A stretch of 64,000 nucleotides of DNA from Rhyzopertha dominica (GCA_025024175.1 QCXZ01000003.1:35922257-35986256); one strand, 5' to 3'. Numbered from the stretch's first letter, positions 8,946 through 21,735 are shown. Notes: generated by a model not told the origin, from the letters alone. Numbers and translations: made by a program.

Positions 8946-11900
8946 CTTTTCATTATTTAAACATTTTGGCTTTTAGTTAAAATGTACAATGTACAAGACA
9001 TTTGGTTAGAAATTACACCCTTATTTGTCATCTAGCATTTGTTTCAAAGCATTTTTATTTCGGTATTTGATATTTCACATATACGATCTTCTTCTATATA
9101 CCAAGGCCACGGGAAGCATCTTATTTGATAATAACGTACGTTGAAAGTGGGTATTTATCCAGCATACGCATAACCATAAATGCAGATAAATCAAGATATA
9201 TGGTCGAAACGGTATATTTCGTACGTTTTAAAAACTTTTTTCCATTCTTTCAGTTTCCCGACTGTAACAGCTAGGATAGCCTGATCAAACAGTGAGTTTG
9301 TGTTCCAATATACTCCTCACAACAATATTAAGTGAAAGTTAAACAGTGTCAACGTTTTTGAGATAGATGAATTCCTAAAATTCTTAATGTGACGACTTAA
9401 TGACTAAATGACAGATACTACTTACTCCTCAATGTTTAGCTGAATTTTTAATGATGACATTATGTCTATTAATACTGAATGCATTTTATGATTTCAATAA
9501 CATACTTTTTGCAAATAGTGCTTTGGAAGCAAATGCTAACTTTTTGCTTATTTTAGCATTTGAAAGCTCAATATAATTTTGGTACTCGAATCTGTTTTAC
9601 TTAAATTAAATAGATATTTTCAAATGCAAGATACCAGTGCTGGATTTTTTGTTGCTAGTGTCATTATAAATGTAAATCAAACTACTGCGATGTATTTAGA
9701 ATATTACACGAAGCTTACTTAAGAAAAATCATTATTACTATTGCGAAACGCACCCTATGCAAATTCGTCAACTTGGATACAATGAACGAAGGAAGGTACA
9801 AGGCCATCTAGAAAAAGTTCATCAAATATTTTTTACTATGTCATATGGAACCAATTTTGGCTTGTTTAACCGACACAATGAGCAAGTGTGGTCTACCGAA
9901 AGCCCTTGAATGTACCCGTGGCCGCCGCTGATTTGTTGGATGTTTCCATTATTGAACCACACTTTTACTAAACGTCCTTAACTGCCAATAGTTATTTCCA
10001 TTTTTAAACGCAAGCTACACTGCTAATAAAATTAGTATTGATTACCTTAATAGCTTAGAGTTTTAGCGAGAAGAGCAGCTCGACACAATCCCAATTGATT
10101 GCAGAAAACTTATACAACAACGGTTTCCAAGTAAGTAAGTCATATCAAACGATGATAAAGTGTGTTCTAAGTAAGGTCTCCAGACCTGTATTCATTAGAT
10201 TTTTGTGGTGGTAGTGAAATAGTATGTTAGGGAGGTACTAAGAGCCGTAAGGCAAATTTACTGATCGAATACAATTATTGNGGAGAAGGAATGAAGCGAC
10301 GACTCATAATNGTTCGTTTACACGAANCATATGAGGTTTATTTACAGAAAAAATAGAGGTAAGATATTTGCATTGCATTTACCGCCATTTTTCTAGTTTT
10401 CTAGTTCGGTTAGGGCATGTGTTCGAAGTACGGTTGGATAAATGACCTCTGGGTGTTCGAATTGAAGCAAAGCAATTCCACAAACAGAAACATCCATTGA
10501 AGAAGTTTAGAACGTGGGTCGTTCACCCACTCCTAATAGATAATGCAGATGTTATAAAATCACTTATATCAACTTCAAGAAGGGGTGCACGAAGAAATGG
10601 TTTGTGTTTTGACGAAAAGGCTTTGGGGCATATTTTGATAACAGAAAATGGAGCTAAAAGCTCCAGAAAACCCGAGGAAACAATATTAATACTCCACCTT
10701 GAAGCCGACGACTTTTCAGTACGTTGCAATTGCTATTCGTACATTTTACGCCTTGATTGATTTCTTAAAGAAAAACAACGTGGGATATCAACAAGAAGAC
10801 TTACGTTCTTACTAAATAAGAATTTGCCAAGTTTCTACTTGAGGCGCACTATCAAACTAAAATTGCTTGACCTTAAGTTACCTGAGTTTACACTTAGCTT
10901 ATGCTTATTACATCGAATTTTTATTATTTAGGTAGGCATGATGTGAAAAATCCCCAAGGATCGCTTGTGTGTTGTAATAATAGACAAAATTAAAACTTCT
11001 TGGGTATAAATGCCAAATACTTATATCAAAGCAAAAGCTTGAACTTTTTCAATCATCTTAATGAAAAATGTACAAATGAAGTTGTTGGCGATGGACAGGG
11101 GTACAGAAAGTCAATAACAAGAGCATCTTCGAAACGATACTAACATTCTATCTTCAAGGTCAATCTTCCAAAACAGACTTTCGTTAACAATTGTTAGTGC
11201 CATAATTGTCTAAATTGTTGTTAAAAATTATTACAATAAAGAATAATTATTTCGAGAAAACCTACTTATAGACCCAGAACGCTAAAATGCTTAGCTTCTA
11301 CTTTTCCTTAATACTTTCCACTTCTAGTGTTGTGAACGCTTTGCATGAAATGAAAAACGTTAGGCCCAATCTGCAATTTCATCATTATTCAGCATAAAAA
11401 TATACAACTTTGCAGTAGTTTAACCAACTTCATGGTTTTTAAAATACAAAGATTTGTGTTTTTCTTCATTTTGTTATTATAACATTACCTTTACCAAACA
11501 AACTAACACATTGCTACTTATTACCATAAACCGACTGTTATAATTATGGGTTTTGTTCCGTTACACTGAGAACTATTTTTGGACACAAAATTGTGGGTTA
11601 ACAATTATTGCCCATCTCATTTTTAAAAGCTGAATGCGAATAACCGGTCGCTAATGAGCTCCACCTATGAGAGAGCAAAAGACAGGTGTGCTCAATACAC
11701 CTGTTCTGACACATACACATGTCATACAACTAACATTCGCATTCTTAATGTCGAGACTCGTTTACAGCTTGCAGCCAAGTTTAGCAATTTAACCAATTAT
11801 ATTCCGAACCGCTTTCAAATTAGCCGTGGTATTTAGCATTTCGCCTCGCAGTGTATATCTTATTAATCGGTTTATTAAAACGCCTTTTTACGAAATCACT

Positions 11901-12640
11901 GCAGCGTCAGAGAGCTGTAAGTAAATAATGAGTGGATGGATTACTAACAGTTTATTCCAGATTTGTAATAAGTGGTATCACATATCGTGTGGGCACACTT
12001 TATAATACGTGATACGAAAAATGTTTTCTAAGCGACAATAAAAGCCAATCTCTAAAAACGGATTTTGCTAAATATCTACAAAACCAATAAGGACGATAAA
12101 ATGATATTTAGGAATCCACAATCTTTTTATGCTCAGTTAAATAGGCTAGGATAAATATCAGTATATAAAGTGCGGGGCGGTCAACCAATAAATTAAATAA
12201 AAAAAGTCCAACTTTTCTGTACATCTATGGATAAAGTAGAGGGTCAGAATCAACATACTTACAAAGACCTTTCAATATATCAAATCAAACACGCAGAATA
12301 AGTGGTCCAGCACCCTAAGTATTTACCCAAAAACGACATAACAGTCAGTGGAATGCCACCACCGTGTAGGAGAAAGAATACTAACATGTGGCTTACCTTA
12401 TGCCTGAAATAGCTTTCCGTATGATAATGGAATTTTGGATATATCGTTTTGAGTTACAGTGCTTTATAAATGATATAGCCTGAAAAATTATGTATGTAAA
12501 TGAACTACTTTAAAAACTCTTGCAAAGATGGAAACGGATAAGGGCGTAGAAGAACTGTGGAGTAAATCTTGACGACTTGATGGCTAAAGGAACTTGTCGA
12601 AAATTTTTATATTTTCAAAAATGGCAATGTTGCTCCAGCT
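8946..12640. other. Stretch without recognisable gene
   Basis: No assignable gene. A frame at 10,497-10,760 (+) begins FRTWVVHPLLIDNADV, faintly like the N-terminus of Harbinger transposases, but the following sequence does not support it. Several Ns (10,281-10,327) mark poor assembly. Confidence 0.45.
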
Positions 12641-12779
12641 GCCCTGCAATGCTCGATTTGGGGTTAGTTCGTCTGTTCTTGGAAAGTGAGATCTCAGCTA
12701 CTAAGCATCAGATTAACCTCGGGCCTCGGGTTTTCTCTAAATGGTAGCTTATAGTCTGCAAGCGTGTCCAAGTAGCTTT

Positions 12780-12900
12780 TTTGACCTAGCGTTACTAGGG
12801 TACCAGCCCTAAGATCAAAATGCCCGTTTTTCATGCTGAGTAAGATGCCGCATGTCAATTTTTGATTAAGGCCATGGCGGACAGCTACCATTGTAATATA
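12780..12900. repeat. Single unit related to the 13.85-14.31 kb minisatellite
   Basis: Contains TTCATGCTGAGTAAG, CATGTCAATTTTTGATTAAG and GGCGGACAGCTACCATTGTA, the same order of elements as in the array about 1 kb downstream. Confidence 0.5.
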
Positions 12901-13535
12901 ACATACCCAGGTTCGTAGAGATTTAGATTAAAATGTGATCTTCTAGTACTTACCTACGTTGTGTTATTTTAATTAAACTTGCCTTCAATGCATTGGTTAC
13001 TCTCGTAAATATTGGAGATTTGATGTAATCATAAATAATACGAAACAATCCCAAAACAACTAATTTATTACTAAACAAGATCAAATTTGGAGGGTTAAAA
13101 AATTGTAGCAATGATGCTGAAAATTGTTATTTAAAACAATAAATGAACTGCCAATTCTAGATCTGTGTTCGATATCACCTTCACACTCAAGATTCAAAAC
13201 TGAAGAGATTTTTGTTAGCATAGCCGACTATGGTCAGCAGGTACTGAGGTCCCATGCGGGAGGCAACTAAGCTATATAGTTGAATGGTTTGGTGCAAAAA
13301 TCTTGGTTTTTCTTTTACCAGATGTTTGCCCAGCACGGGAGAAAATATTAGTTCATGCATCAAGGCTCTAACATCACACTTTCAAGCATCACGTATAACT
13401 ATTGCTGCATGGATACAGCGAATCAAAGAATGCGAGAACACAGTTAAGAAATTGACATAAATAGTTAAAAAAAAGACTACAACAGCAGCATAGCTGGCAA
13501 TGTTACCGTTGACTCCAAATANAGCATGTATCCTA

Positions 13536-13552
13536 ATTAATTAATTAATTAA
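13536..13552. repeat. (TTAA)n simple repeat
   Basis: Four consecutive TTAA-type units. No further significance is evident. Confidence 0.8.
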
Positions 13553-13849
13553 AAGAACTGTTCAGTTAAACAACTGAATTATTTAATGACAATGGTGCTT
13601 GTTTAAAACTAAATACATAATGTGATTGAAAAAGGAACACATACAATAAAAATTAAAAATTGAAACAGTACTAACCTGTGAAGAGTTGAAGGAACACACT
13701 GAAACTGAAGCGCATCTGTTTCTCGTCCACTTAAGAACCTACCCCCTCGAACGTCGCAAATATGCCCCATTCCCAAAAGCGATACGAAATATAAACTAAA
13801 CATTTTGAGAGGCAATATGAATAAAATACAGAAATTTGAAGATGGCATG

Positions 13850-14312
13850 CCTGGTTACTTCACCATCGTACCGAAAAGTGCAAAAATTCTATTTTCTTGT
13901 CGTGGAATGCTATTTGTGAAGGAAGTATGATGGTACACGTCAAATTTCGATTAAGACTATGACAGACACACACCATGGTACCCACCTTAGGACGCAAAAA
14001 ATTTGCTTCATAGGTGTTGAATGTTATTATTTTTGATCATTTGGATTGAGACTGAGGCGGACATGTACAATGGTACCTAATGGTGCAAAAATTGATTTTT
14101 CTTCATGGGAGTCGTTGAACGTTATTTTTGGTGTATATTGGTACATGTTAAATTTGGACTACTAGTACGACAGGCATGCACCAAAAGGTGCAAAAAATCG
14201 ATTTTGCTTCATGGATGTGGTTAATTGTGATTTTTTATGCTCAGTATAAGGGTGTGTGTCAAATTTGGGTTGAGACTAAGAAGCACATATACTGCCTAAG
14301 GTATGATATTAA
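13850..14312. repeat. Degenerate minisatellite, unit roughly 95-115 bp
   Basis: Four copies of a unit with the pattern GTGCAAAAATYGATTTTGCTTCATGG, a TTGAATGTTATTTTT-like segment, TGGTACATGTCAAATTTGG, TTGAGACT and ACATGCACCATGGTACC. The CAAAAA-TTT cores lie near 13,880, 13,995, 14,096 and 14,190. The copies differ at many positions, so the array is old. Confidence 0.7.
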
Positions 14313-15410
14313 ATAGGTACTTACGGATCTTTCTCTGGTGGGTTGCGCTGGAATTACTTTTTGCCAAAATTTCCCAAAATGATCTTACTCCGTATCTATA
14401 TTAAATTATCTGCCGTGTCATGCTTTTCTGCGGAGAAATCGTTTTTATTCGTAGACCTTTTTAAGTTTTACAACTGCTCATATTTTATACCGCAACATAT
14501 ACATAGTTGTCGTAGTATAATTTCTTATTGTACCTTTAATTACTTGAATATCTTTATTTAATTATATCTCTTGTTTGCTTTGAATTTATACTGACCTAAA
14601 AAGTTAGCTTCAAAGATACAAGCAACACCTATTTATCTAAATAAAAGTGTTATCCCTTTTGGCCATACTTATACAATGCATTAAAGCATGCTAATTTACA
14701 CTGACAAGAGACAAGCTCATGCTACGTTATTACATTTAAATAATCATCCTAATTGATCGAATACGGCAACATATGACCGGACGTCACTCGTCTAAAAAAT
14801 GTGCCTTTAAGTATCCATTATGATAATCCGTATTATTTAAAAAGAATTTCACGGATATGTTTTTCTTATACAGAAGTACTTAAGTTAATAACACCTTACA
14901 TATATCTTTATATTTAAGTCACGTATTTGCGTTAAACATTTTTTAACAACCATTATATTCCAGTTTATACAGTTTGATGTGCTCACGTATCGTGAGCATC
15001 ATTATGTTAACTAGAGAAAATAATGTCGTATTAATTTGACACAACACATTATTTTGCGATGCGTAATAATATGTTCGGTATAAACACCGTCCCCGCCGTG
15101 AGTATTGCAGCCTATCATCTGGTGTATTTACAGCGTTAAAGTAATTGAAAACCATATTGAGAGTATTATTGCGCGCATCCGCTTACGGAGGTAAAAAGCT
15201 TTCCGACTATCGATAAGTGATCAATTCATTTTTTGCAGTATTTTTTACAAAAATAACTGAACAATTCCCTTTTAATATGCCCAAAGGAATCGCTTAAACG
15301 CCTTCCTGTATAATTAATTCAAGGTATTCTTATACCCCTACTATATAAATAACTTACGAGCTGTAAATCTTGGTTGCCATTTTGCTAATGATTTTTGATT
15401 CAGAATTTTA
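14313..15410. other. Stretch without recognisable gene
   Basis: AT-rich, with short hydrophobic chance frames. Nothing assignable. Confidence 0.5.
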
Positions 15411-15411
15411 C

Positions 15412-16020
15412 GGAACCGCACTTTGGAAAAAGAGTAGTATTCTGCGATGAGGCATATTTCACACGTGATGGCTAAATAGTTTACCAGCAACAACACTCAC
15501 ATCTGGCATGATGTAAATCTTCATGCAGTGGTTTAGAAAAGTTTCCGGCAACAACGTTCCATACACTGGTGAGCGCATATTAATTTATATGCTTCCCGCT
15601 CGTTTAAGCGCCCACAACTATCTTAACTTATTGCGTAATGTTCTTCCTGAATTATTAAATGATATCCCTTTAGACATTAGAAGAAACACGATGGAGCCCC
15701 TCCCCGCCTTGGTTTATATGTGTGTCAGTGTTTACATCAGATATTTCCGAAACAATGGATTTCAACAGAGGTTTCGGTTTCCTAATGCCCTCCTTATTCA
15801 CCAAACCCTAATCTACTTGATTTTTTATTGGGATATATAAAATCTTTGTTTGTAACAGACCAATTTGTAATCAAGAAGAGCTTCTCGCAAGGATGCGGGC
15901 AGCATATACTCACGTAGAACTACTCCTAAAATCTTTCATGGGTTTCGTCAATGCCTGATTTGACGGTGCAAAGCTTGTATCTGGGGAGTGGCTGAAGTTT
16001 TGAAAATTTGTTATACAATA
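15412..16020 (+). pseudogene. IS630/Tc1-mariner-type transposase relic (middle to C-terminus)
   Basis: A decayed DNA-transposon transposase. Across shifting frames, in order: VVFCDEAYFTRDG (first catalytic Asp region, usually FTDEATFTRDG); HIWHDVN-like sequence; ILIYMLPARLSAHNYLNLLR; NVLPELLNDIPLDIRRNT; QIFPKQWI; a degraded proline-rich box (usually RSPDLNPLDFFLWG, here SPNPNLLDFLLGYIKSL); and a C-terminal RTTPKIFHGFRQCLI..CKACI. The family is the insect group whose N-terminal domain is called DUF4817. The conserved HDGAPAH segment is replaced by unrelated residues, so the second catalytic Asp is lost. Several stops and frameshifts are present. The N-terminal helix-turn-helix is not found upstream and no terminal repeats were located. 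Other copies: 20,985-21,290 and 57,346-58,425. Confidence 0.82.
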
Positions 16021-17570
16021 TTTATCATGTGTTTTCTAATCATATTAATTAATCTGCATTTACATAATACATTGGATTAGTACATTTTTTATCACCAGTC
16101 AAAACCGATAATTTGCGGGCATATTTTATTACACAAAATTGTTTGTCTTCGCATCATCTCCCTCTACTAAAAAAAACTAGATTCATTTCTAATAAAGATT
16201 CGAAAAAAAATTGCACTTGGTAACCTATCCATACCGGTTTTTTGGTAGACACAGGAATGAGAAATTAGTTTTTACCTTGAAAATGGCTACTTGAGCAACA
16301 CAATAGTAATACTTTTTTTGTTAAGAATTACGTATTTAAAAAATATTGGTATAAAAAAAGTTAGTGGCTTACCATTTTTTCAGCCGCACGGCTGCCACTG
16401 GTGTATTTATTTCTCCAGCCATAGCGTGTCCCAAATTTCATGTCCGTATCCTAAACAGTTTTTGAAATACCTAAACAACATAAAAAATAGTAAATGAAAT
16501 ATGCCCTATATCTTCAAAACGAAACGATTTTTGATCCAACTTTATTCGCTGTAAATTATCGTTTTTATACGCTACACATATACCTAGAAAGTTAGTCGGT
16601 ATGCTTATGAAACACCCAGTATGTTTACGAAGTACGAGTACATCACATTTTCGGAGGCAAACAACTTGATGTAGTACGTAATAGAATTTAAAATACAAAT
16701 AGGTATACGAACCCAGAGCTATCCACATTAAGATTCAGGGCTTGAGAGCGAATCCTTCCAGCACTTGTGGTTTAAGATGACATAATTGCGTGGTCCTAAA
16801 ACAGAAGAAAATAGTACCGTTACTTTAGCAAATATATTTGAAAATAAAAAACATTTATGCATGGCAGAAGTAGTATAATCTCGATCTTAATAGATTAGTA
16901 AACTATTAGAGGCACCGACAAGTTGGTTCATTGAATATCATCATTCAATAAACTTCTTCGGAATTTGTTTAAATTAAGCTGGCCATTAAACTGTTTGCTA
17001 GCCAAGGGCATTCACATTCATACCCAGTAATCCCCCGCCTAACAACGTGTGGCATTATCGTTAAAAAACCCTATGACACTTGTAATCTTCGGAGCGTATA
17101 TAAGCCCGTTGGAGGAGTATGACGCGGGGAAGTAGTCTACCTGGTTCCGGCCTTAGCAGTTTGATTGACACTAAGCCGTTTATAGGAGAGGCAGGTCACG
17201 AAATACCATGAATATTCATCCCTTGAACGGTAGCTGGTATTTAATGTGCACTCACAATCGAGAGATCCACTGACCCTATACTGAACAAAATAGGTTGGAA
17301 AAAATAATTCTCTGACCTCCGACTGCTAAGTCTGAGGGAATGGGTTATAGAAAAAATAGATATCAGGAATTTTTAATCCTGGGCAAGTTATTTTTGTAAC
17401 ACTTTACATTATTTTTACACTAAAAACACACTTATTACCTTCTCAATATTTTCCTTACATTGTTATAACTCACCCTACTGTATTTTTGTTTTTTCCACTT
17501 GATGTAACAATTAGTAAATATTGATTTTGTAATAGTTGGTTATTATTGTCCATATTGTATTCATAATGCA
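16021..17570. other. Stretch without recognisable gene
   Basis: No gene found. A TATA-box-like GCGTATATAAGCC occurs at about 17,094, followed by a GC-richer 100 bp (17,100-17,200). It could be part of a solo LTR or a promoter, but no supporting element was seen. Confidence 0.4.
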
Positions 17571-17574
17571 GCGC

Positions 17575-18150
17575 TGATGACATAGGAGACCTTAATATCA
17601 AATTAGGTAAGCCAAAAAATACAATGTATTGACACCATACGATCTAAAAAGCTTCAACTTGAAACACACAATATACTAACAAACACCAACATTGTCAAAT
17701 ACAGTAAGAGATTACATATTTTCTATATAGCATTACGGTTGTAGAATCTGTACTATCTAACCATAAAGCTATTGATATCAAGTTTATTTCAAGATTTCAG
17801 CCTAAAATAAGTAAGTTAAGAAAACCAAGTATTTAACTACAGGCACGATGCCTTTAGATTAAAATATAACTACCGGCATTACGAGATGGCAAGCTCAATA
17901 GGATTAGACAAGAATACATTCTGTTAAAGATGCAAACGCAAAATAAATGTAGATTCAAAATCAACTGTGTGTGGACATATACATAGACAAGTGAATGAAG
18001 ACTATATAGAACATATTGCATACATGTGAAAGCACCAGCATATTAAAAAGAATTTTAACAAATTTTCATACAGAATGCATTCTGCAAAGGACATTACAAG
18101 GCATAAAGATAAATAAGGTACAAAACCTAGAAATAGAAAATGGTAGTGTC
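17575..18150 (+). pseudogene. Non-LTR retrotransposon endonuclease relic
   Basis: A decayed apurinic-type endonuclease segment. Near 17,588 GDLNIKLGKPKN matches the GDFN catalytic motif region. About 170 bp later ITVVESVLSNHKAIDIKFIS matches the SDH (Ser-Asp-His) motif that closes the domain, with Asp replaced by Asn. Between and after them, fragments such as KLQLETHNILTNTN and, further on, LRKPSI and FKINCVWTYT fit the linker towards the reverse transcriptase, but stops and shifts are frequent. No reverse transcriptase follows: the 1.1-kb fold-back element begins at 18,215. Which non-LTR clade this belongs to is not clear, nor whether it is the same family as 4,045-8,386. Confidence 0.65.
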
Positions 18151-18214
18151 ATCGACATGGCTAAGTGGCAAAAATAAATATAAAACCACAACCACTAGCA
18201 GTTTACAACAAAGT

Positions 18215-19352
18215 ATGTACAGGATGTCCCACATCGGTAACTATTAATGCTAAAGGGTTGCGGTTTCGTCATTACTGTGTATTACTTTTTTGTGCTGAGT
18301 TCAGCTGTACCGTCGCTATTTTTGTATCGTCTTTTGTTTTAAAGCCATAACCAACTTTTGGAAAATGTAACATTTATCCGGCTCTCAATTTATCGCTTGG
18401 GTATGTAGATACAAAAAACTGTAAAGATATTTTTTATAGATATTTTTATTTTGAATCCAGTGGCGTAACCCATATTTTTTAGGAGGTCACATTTTTGAGA
18501 TATAACACAAACCATAGTTGGCTTTGCTATGGCTGAGAAGGCCTATTTTTCCTGATTAAAAATGTATACGTTGTTAGGTTTATTTTTACTAATTTTGGAA
18601 TTATTCAATTTTTTTTAATTTAATAATATTTTACGTTTACATCCAGGAGGCTATGGAATCAGAAAAAACACGATATATTTTATATTATTAAGTAAAATTT
18701 GTAATTCTTTAAAAATAATATATGCATATTTGAATACATATATAAGACTCGTAAGAGCGCTCATGCATTTTTTATCGATAATCTAGGAGGCCATGTAACT
18801 AAGGAAAATTATTGTTTACTTGGAGATATGTACCTATGCATTGTTTATCATCAACTATTTACATCCATTTTACGAAAAACGTAAAATCTCATTAAATTAT
18901 TACAAAAATTGGAATAATACCAAAATTAGTAAAGATAAACCTAACAATGTATACATTTTCTTAATCAGAAAAAATAGTTCTTATCAACGATAGCAAAGCG
19001 AACTATAGTTTACATTTAAAAAAAATGCAGGTTTGTGCTATATCTCTAAAATGTGACCCCCCAAAGAATTCTACGTACGCCACTGGATTCAGAGCAAAAA
19101 TATCTATAAAAAATGTCTACAGTTTTTTTTGAGTCGACATAGTCAATCGAGATATTGAGAACTGAAGAAATGTTACATTTTTCAATATAGTTGGCTATGG
19201 CTTTAAAACAAAAGATGATACAGAAATGGCGATGGTACAGCTCAACNCACAACAAAAAAAGTAATACAGCAATGTCGAAACCCCAACCTTCTAGCATTAA
19301 TAGTTATACCGACATACCCTACAATTACAACGAAAATGGGACACCCTGCTCA
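18215..19352. mobile_element. Fold-back element of about 1.14 kb with long inverted arms
   Basis: The left arm (18,215 to about 18,650) and right arm (about 18,890-19,352) are imperfect inverted copies. Outer ends: TGTACAGGATGTCCCA at left; the reverse complement of the right end reads GAGCAGGGTGTCCCATT. Matching inner blocks include CTATTAATGCTA-AGGTTG, CTTTTGTTTTAAAGCCATA, AAAAACTGTA-A-AT, CCAGTGGCGTA (18,467 and 19,075) and CCTAACAATGTATACATTTT (18,951). The central spacer is about 240 bp, AT-rich and not coding. The CAGTGGCGTA block looks like the end of a separate hAT- or P-type MITE, so one element may be nested in another, or the whole may be a single inverted duplication. Apparent frames here are by-products. 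Confidence 0.75.
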
Positions 19353-19950
19353 TACAAATAAAGAATACTCAAGAAGTAAAATCTGTTATACACAAGCGAC
19401 TCAAAAGCTTCTTTTAAATATATCCAATTTTCTGTTAACGGTTTAACTCGGTACTTTTCAAATACATATATTAGTGATAGTAAAAAGCTTGTCTTCATCT
19501 GTATGTTGATCATTTCCCCCTTTTATTGGTGTATAAGACGCCGATCTTAAAGATTGGAAATTGCCNTGAGCCGGAAGATATATACCACAATGTCATTCAT
19601 TTATTTTACCTTGTTTTAATAAAATTTATAAATAACCACCTAAAATGATCGTAAGATCTTCTTTATCGTAATGCAATTTGCGCGCGATAAATGAATTAAT
19701 AAAAATTCTGCAAAACACCGTCTTTCTACATACCAACAACGTAATATCTGAACAGTCCCTGACTCTGTAAGACGCAGCCTCCATTTTTTATAAACCCAGT
19801 CTAACTCTCCCCAACAAAAACATTGTAGCAACAAAAGGGTGTATGTATGAAACGCAAGAAAACACGCAGAAAGCAGCGCACTCCAGAATGAGCAGTTTCC
19901 ACCCTAAAAGCTCCAGGAGGAGCTCTCGATGAACTTTTCCACTTAAGCCG
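19353..19950. other. Stretch without recognisable gene
   Basis: Nothing assignable on either strand. One N at about 19,566. Confidence 0.5.
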
Positions 19951-20345
19951 GGCCTAAGCTCGAACGTCCGCATGTAACTTTCATATATGCCGAACGTGTG
20001 CAAAAAGCGAAGGCGCGTGTAAAATACTCCGTCGTTGGTTGAAGTAAAACCTCACACGAGAATTCGTGGTAGTACATGGCAATACATCGATAATACACGC
20101 CACATCTGAGGGCTGAGACGTGGTTGGACACGTGTTGAGGTAGCGGGGCGACATGGAAAGCACATTAGGAGCAAAGGAGCCCCGGGGCGCGACTTGGGGC
20201 CGTACGACCCCGCAAGAAGTGCAGGAATACTTGTGCCACCCAGTGGCGGCACTTCGCTTCCTGCTGTGTTCCAACGTGAGTTGTAACGTTCTCCTAAAAC
20301 TATGCTCGTATTGAACGGTTTCAAGAAATGCCGAAGACAACATAG
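19951..20345. other. CpG/GC-rich patch of unknown role
   Basis: Markedly richer in G, C and CpG than its surroundings (for example AGCCCCGGGGCGCGACTTGG at 20,178). A 120-codon frame on the - strand (20,343-19,981) has no recognisable motif, and overlapping frames are equally open, so base composition explains it. It may be an unmethylated regulatory island, an exon of a fast-evolving gene or a repeat. Confidence 0.35.
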
Positions 20346-20980
20346 GAGTCTAATACTCTTGAATTGAAATTGTTAGGCATTCAGTTTTACAAATTCTAAT
20401 GTACGATGATTAATAGTTAATGAAGGTAGGAAAGGCAGATTTGCAAGAACTTTTCCATTACCTATCATGGTCTAAATCATATGATGCAGCTTTCTTCATC
20501 TTCTTTCAAAACCTCTTCTTCAGCAATCTCCACTACCTATACCATACATGGAGTGTCAGTTAAAAGTACAACACTCGCGGGGTAAACTGCAGAAAACATA
20601 GTTTACACCAGAAATCCTTTTTTGATACATAAATCCCTAGTAATCCTGTATAGGAACATAACTTGAAACCTTCAAGTTTGAAGAAATCCTTACAAAGTTT
20701 AAAAAAAGTATTGCATGGAATTCTTAAAAATTCCAAAGTACATCCCCAGAAATCCTCAATACAGTACATAAAATATATAATACAGAAAAACTAACGTCAT
20801 ATCATAAATATATGTAAAACCTAAACAAAATAAAAGTAACAAAAAAAAACTAAAAAGTATTTTTCATTGCCGAATAATTTCCACAATTTTTTCGTTGTCC
20901 GTGGCAGTTTTGCAAAAGGCTCCGTTGTTTTAAATATAATTAGACTGTAAAAATTGTATAAGTATTTGTTAAATACAACG
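20346..20980. other. Stretch without recognisable gene
   Basis: AT-rich, no motifs. It may include the lost left end of the following transposase relic. Confidence 0.45.
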
Positions 20981-20984
20981 CCCA

Positions 20985-21290
20985 TCAAATGCGGCGATTG
21001 TGAGCATAAAAAGCGTTTTGCGGGGCAATGCTAGAAAAAATGTTCAAAGAGCCCCTTTCTTAAACAAAATTATTCGGACTGACGAAGCTAAATTTACAAG
21101 GAGTGAACCAGTGAATTTTAAAAGTAAACAGTACTGGTGAATTCTAAAGAACTTCAACGTCAGATAGAAGATGTAATAGCTAACACTTCAGTAAATTAAA
21201 TCGAAAGAGCTATTACAGAAGAAGTGCGTAAGAGTGGAAATGTGTGTGGATGAAAACAGGCGGCATATTGAGCATTTGTTATAGTTAATT
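20985..21290 (+). pseudogene. IS630/Tc1-mariner-type transposase relic with internal deletion
   Basis: The first part reads VLRGNARKNVQRAPFLNKII, then RTDEAKFTRSEPVNFKSKQYW, the first-Asp region of the DUF4817-type transposases. Directly after it comes the C-terminal end: LQRQIEDVIANTSVN, IERAITEEVRK and, after a frameshift, VEMCVDENRRHIEHLL followed by a stop, the usual last residues of this family. The whole middle (LPxRL...HDGAPAH...RSPDLNPLD) is missing. It is therefore an internally deleted copy, the classic way autonomous transposons give rise to non-autonomous ones. Terminal repeats were not found. Confidence 0.78.
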
Positions 21291-21735
21291 TCTGTATGCT
21301 TTCTATGTATTTATGAAGCTTTACGGTGGTTATTATTAATTTAATTTTCCAGATTTTTTATCATTCAATGTTGTCAATAAAATTTTAAAAAATGTGACTG
21401 AATGACTTTTTTATCAAAAAGTTACATTTCTCTTGGTTATGGCATCCTACTTTAATTGTATGTATATAATACCTTAGAGTCAACTTCCGGTATAACTGGA
21501 AGTGAAAAGATAATGAAAATGTTTTTCAAATAAAGCTTCTAAGTCACCTTTTACATTAAAAAAATTTCTAACATTAATTTAATTATAATAATATATTTGG
21601 TATACGTTGTATAATAGATAGATGAAATAACAAAAGTTGCAGATAGTAACAACTGAGATGTCGCATTTTAGCTTATCTTGAATGACGCATTTGGCATCAA
21701 CATAACAAACAACTGGCAAGCAATGACATGGAGGC
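21291..21735. other. Stretch without recognisable gene
   Basis: AT-rich. No motif beyond the likely decayed 3' flank of the IS630 relic. Confidence 0.45.

Noticed and set aside
10497..10760. Frame starting FRTWVVHPLLIDNADV as a Harbinger transposase
   Set aside because: Only about ten residues resemble the RRWWVHP start; the expected downstream motifs are absent in all frames.
17085..17210. Promoter at GCGTATATAAGCC or a solo LTR
   Set aside because: No initiator, primer-binding site, terminal TG..CA pair or transcript evidence; one TATA word is expected by chance in AT-rich DNA.
17572..17610. Hammerhead at GCTGATGACATAGGAGACC
   Set aside because: CUGAUGA is present but no GAAA at stem II distance; the segment reads as the GDLN endonuclease motif.
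20052..20343. Overlapping frames of 90 and 120 codons as genes
   Set aside because: Several frames are open at once because of GC-rich composition; no motif or homology.
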